Made by a program: the position numbers and the translations under genes. Shown here piece after piece: positions 21,485 through 21,763 of a DNA stretch of 21,763 bases. How positions within the stretch are numbered: the first letter of the stretch is position 1; each line of letters starts with the position of its first letter. The notes below the pieces were generated by a model. That model saw nothing but the letters and a program-made list of their open reading frames with translations. It ran no database searches and had not been told where the DNA came from. The stretch comes from a virus: positions 1 through 21,763 of the IMG/VR virus record IMGVR_UViG_3300017605_000360; one strand, given 5' to 3'.

Positions 21485-21742
21485 TCACCACTCCCGGGAG
21501 TTTCGCCGACGGAGGCGCCGGCGCCAACCCCTGTTGCAACGGCGATGAGCCGGACCGAGGTATCCGCGACGGTCGTCCGTATGGTCGAGGTCCCAGGGCT
21601 CGCCGGGTCGGATCGTTCCTCCGCAACGCGGACATTCGACCTGTCCCCGTTCGACGAGGGGGACGAATCGAGCCCGAATCGCTCGATGAGCGACGCCGTA
21701 GCCGCGAGACGCCGAGGTTCCCCGGGGGCTCGGCCGATTCAT
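21485..21742 (-). CDS. HNH endonuclease
   Basis: An 85-aa protein with a compact HNH fold. A zinc-ribbon CPRC (C37, C40) is followed by DLDH (residues 51-54, catalytic His54) and YLGPAHRRCN (residues 61-70), the usual C-terminal H/C/N part of the motif. The remainder is Arg-rich, as expected for DNA binding. Phage HNH proteins next to terminase genes are known to help terminase cut and package DNA, and this gene leads the packaging block, so that role is inferred. It starts at ATG 21742 with no clear ribosome binding site in the 21 bases visible upstream. Its TGA is 3 bases before the next gene. A free-standing homing-type HNH is the alternative, but the position favours packaging. Confidence 0.88.
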   Translation of the reverse strand: MNRPSPRGTSASRGYGVAHRAIRARFVPLVERGQVECPRCGGTIRPGEPWDLDHTDDRRGYLGPAHRRCNRGWRRRLRRRNSREW

Positions 21743-21763
21743 CCGTAGAGAGGGAAAAGAACC

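Noticed and set aside
1-21763. tRNA genes, integrase, repressor or toxin-antitoxin pairs
   Set aside because: I looked for cloverleaf-like segments with CCA-side stems, recombinase motifs and paired small toxic genes and found none that I could support.

Overview
The window is one continuous block of a double-stranded DNA tailed phage (siphovirus-type, HK97-fold capsid). Every gene I can support lies on the minus strand, so the genes read from high to low coordinates. Base composition is roughly 65% GC by eye. Start codons are about evenly split between ATG and GTG, plus one probable TTG. Almost every junction is a 4-base ATGA or GTGA overlap. GC content, gene order, the two-TM holin-like proteins, the modular NlpC/P60 endolysin and the glycan-enzyme cassette together suggest a phage of Actinomycetota. 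That host call is inference; there is no integrase, tRNA or att site here to fix host or lifestyle.

Layout in transcription order. (1) 21742-17324: HNH endonuclease, a concanavalin-like virion protein, large terminase, portal and HK97-type prohead protease. No small terminase is visible. (2) 17364-16099: major capsid protein, followed by a 101-nt intergenic region with a perfect 14-bp hairpin nested inside an 8-bp inverted repeat. (3) 15997-15195: two neck genes (head-tail adaptor, tail terminator-like). (4) 15198-11877: a six-gene cassette for sugar/surface chemistry, made of a FemAB/GNAT-like acyltransferase, a SAM methyltransferase-like protein, a GT-A glycosyltransferase-like protein, a CE4-type deacetylase-like protein, an unannotated 35-aa microprotein and a second glycosyltransferase. 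(5) 11880-4023: a 73-aa conserved-type small protein, major tail protein, tail assembly chaperone with a -1 frameshift extension, gp10-like protein, tape measure, tail hub protein, a collagen-containing tail fibre and a second concanavalin-like tail protein. (6) 4026-1190: lysis region with a three-part endolysin, two 2-TM holin candidates, a signal-anchor coiled-coil protein and a proline-rich FN3 protein. (7) 1189-1: a LuxR/GerE-type HTH protein that abuts a holin-like gene in frame, a 93-nt gap with a candidate promoter, a 27-aa membrane microprotein, two small unknown proteins, and the start of a probable Cas4-like/PD-(D/E)XK exonuclease, which probably opens the DNA-metabolism genes.

How it fits together: terminase, portal, protease and capsid build and fill the head. 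The neck proteins join it to a tail whose length is set by the tape measure and the frameshifting chaperone. The concanavalin-like and collagen-like proteins are the likely host-contact parts. The glycan cassette sits inside the structural operon and so is probably expressed with the virion proteins; the simplest reading is that it decorates virion proteins (or the host surface). The endolysin and small membrane proteins release progeny. The HTH protein sits at the boundary between late and DNA-metabolism genes and may control the switch.
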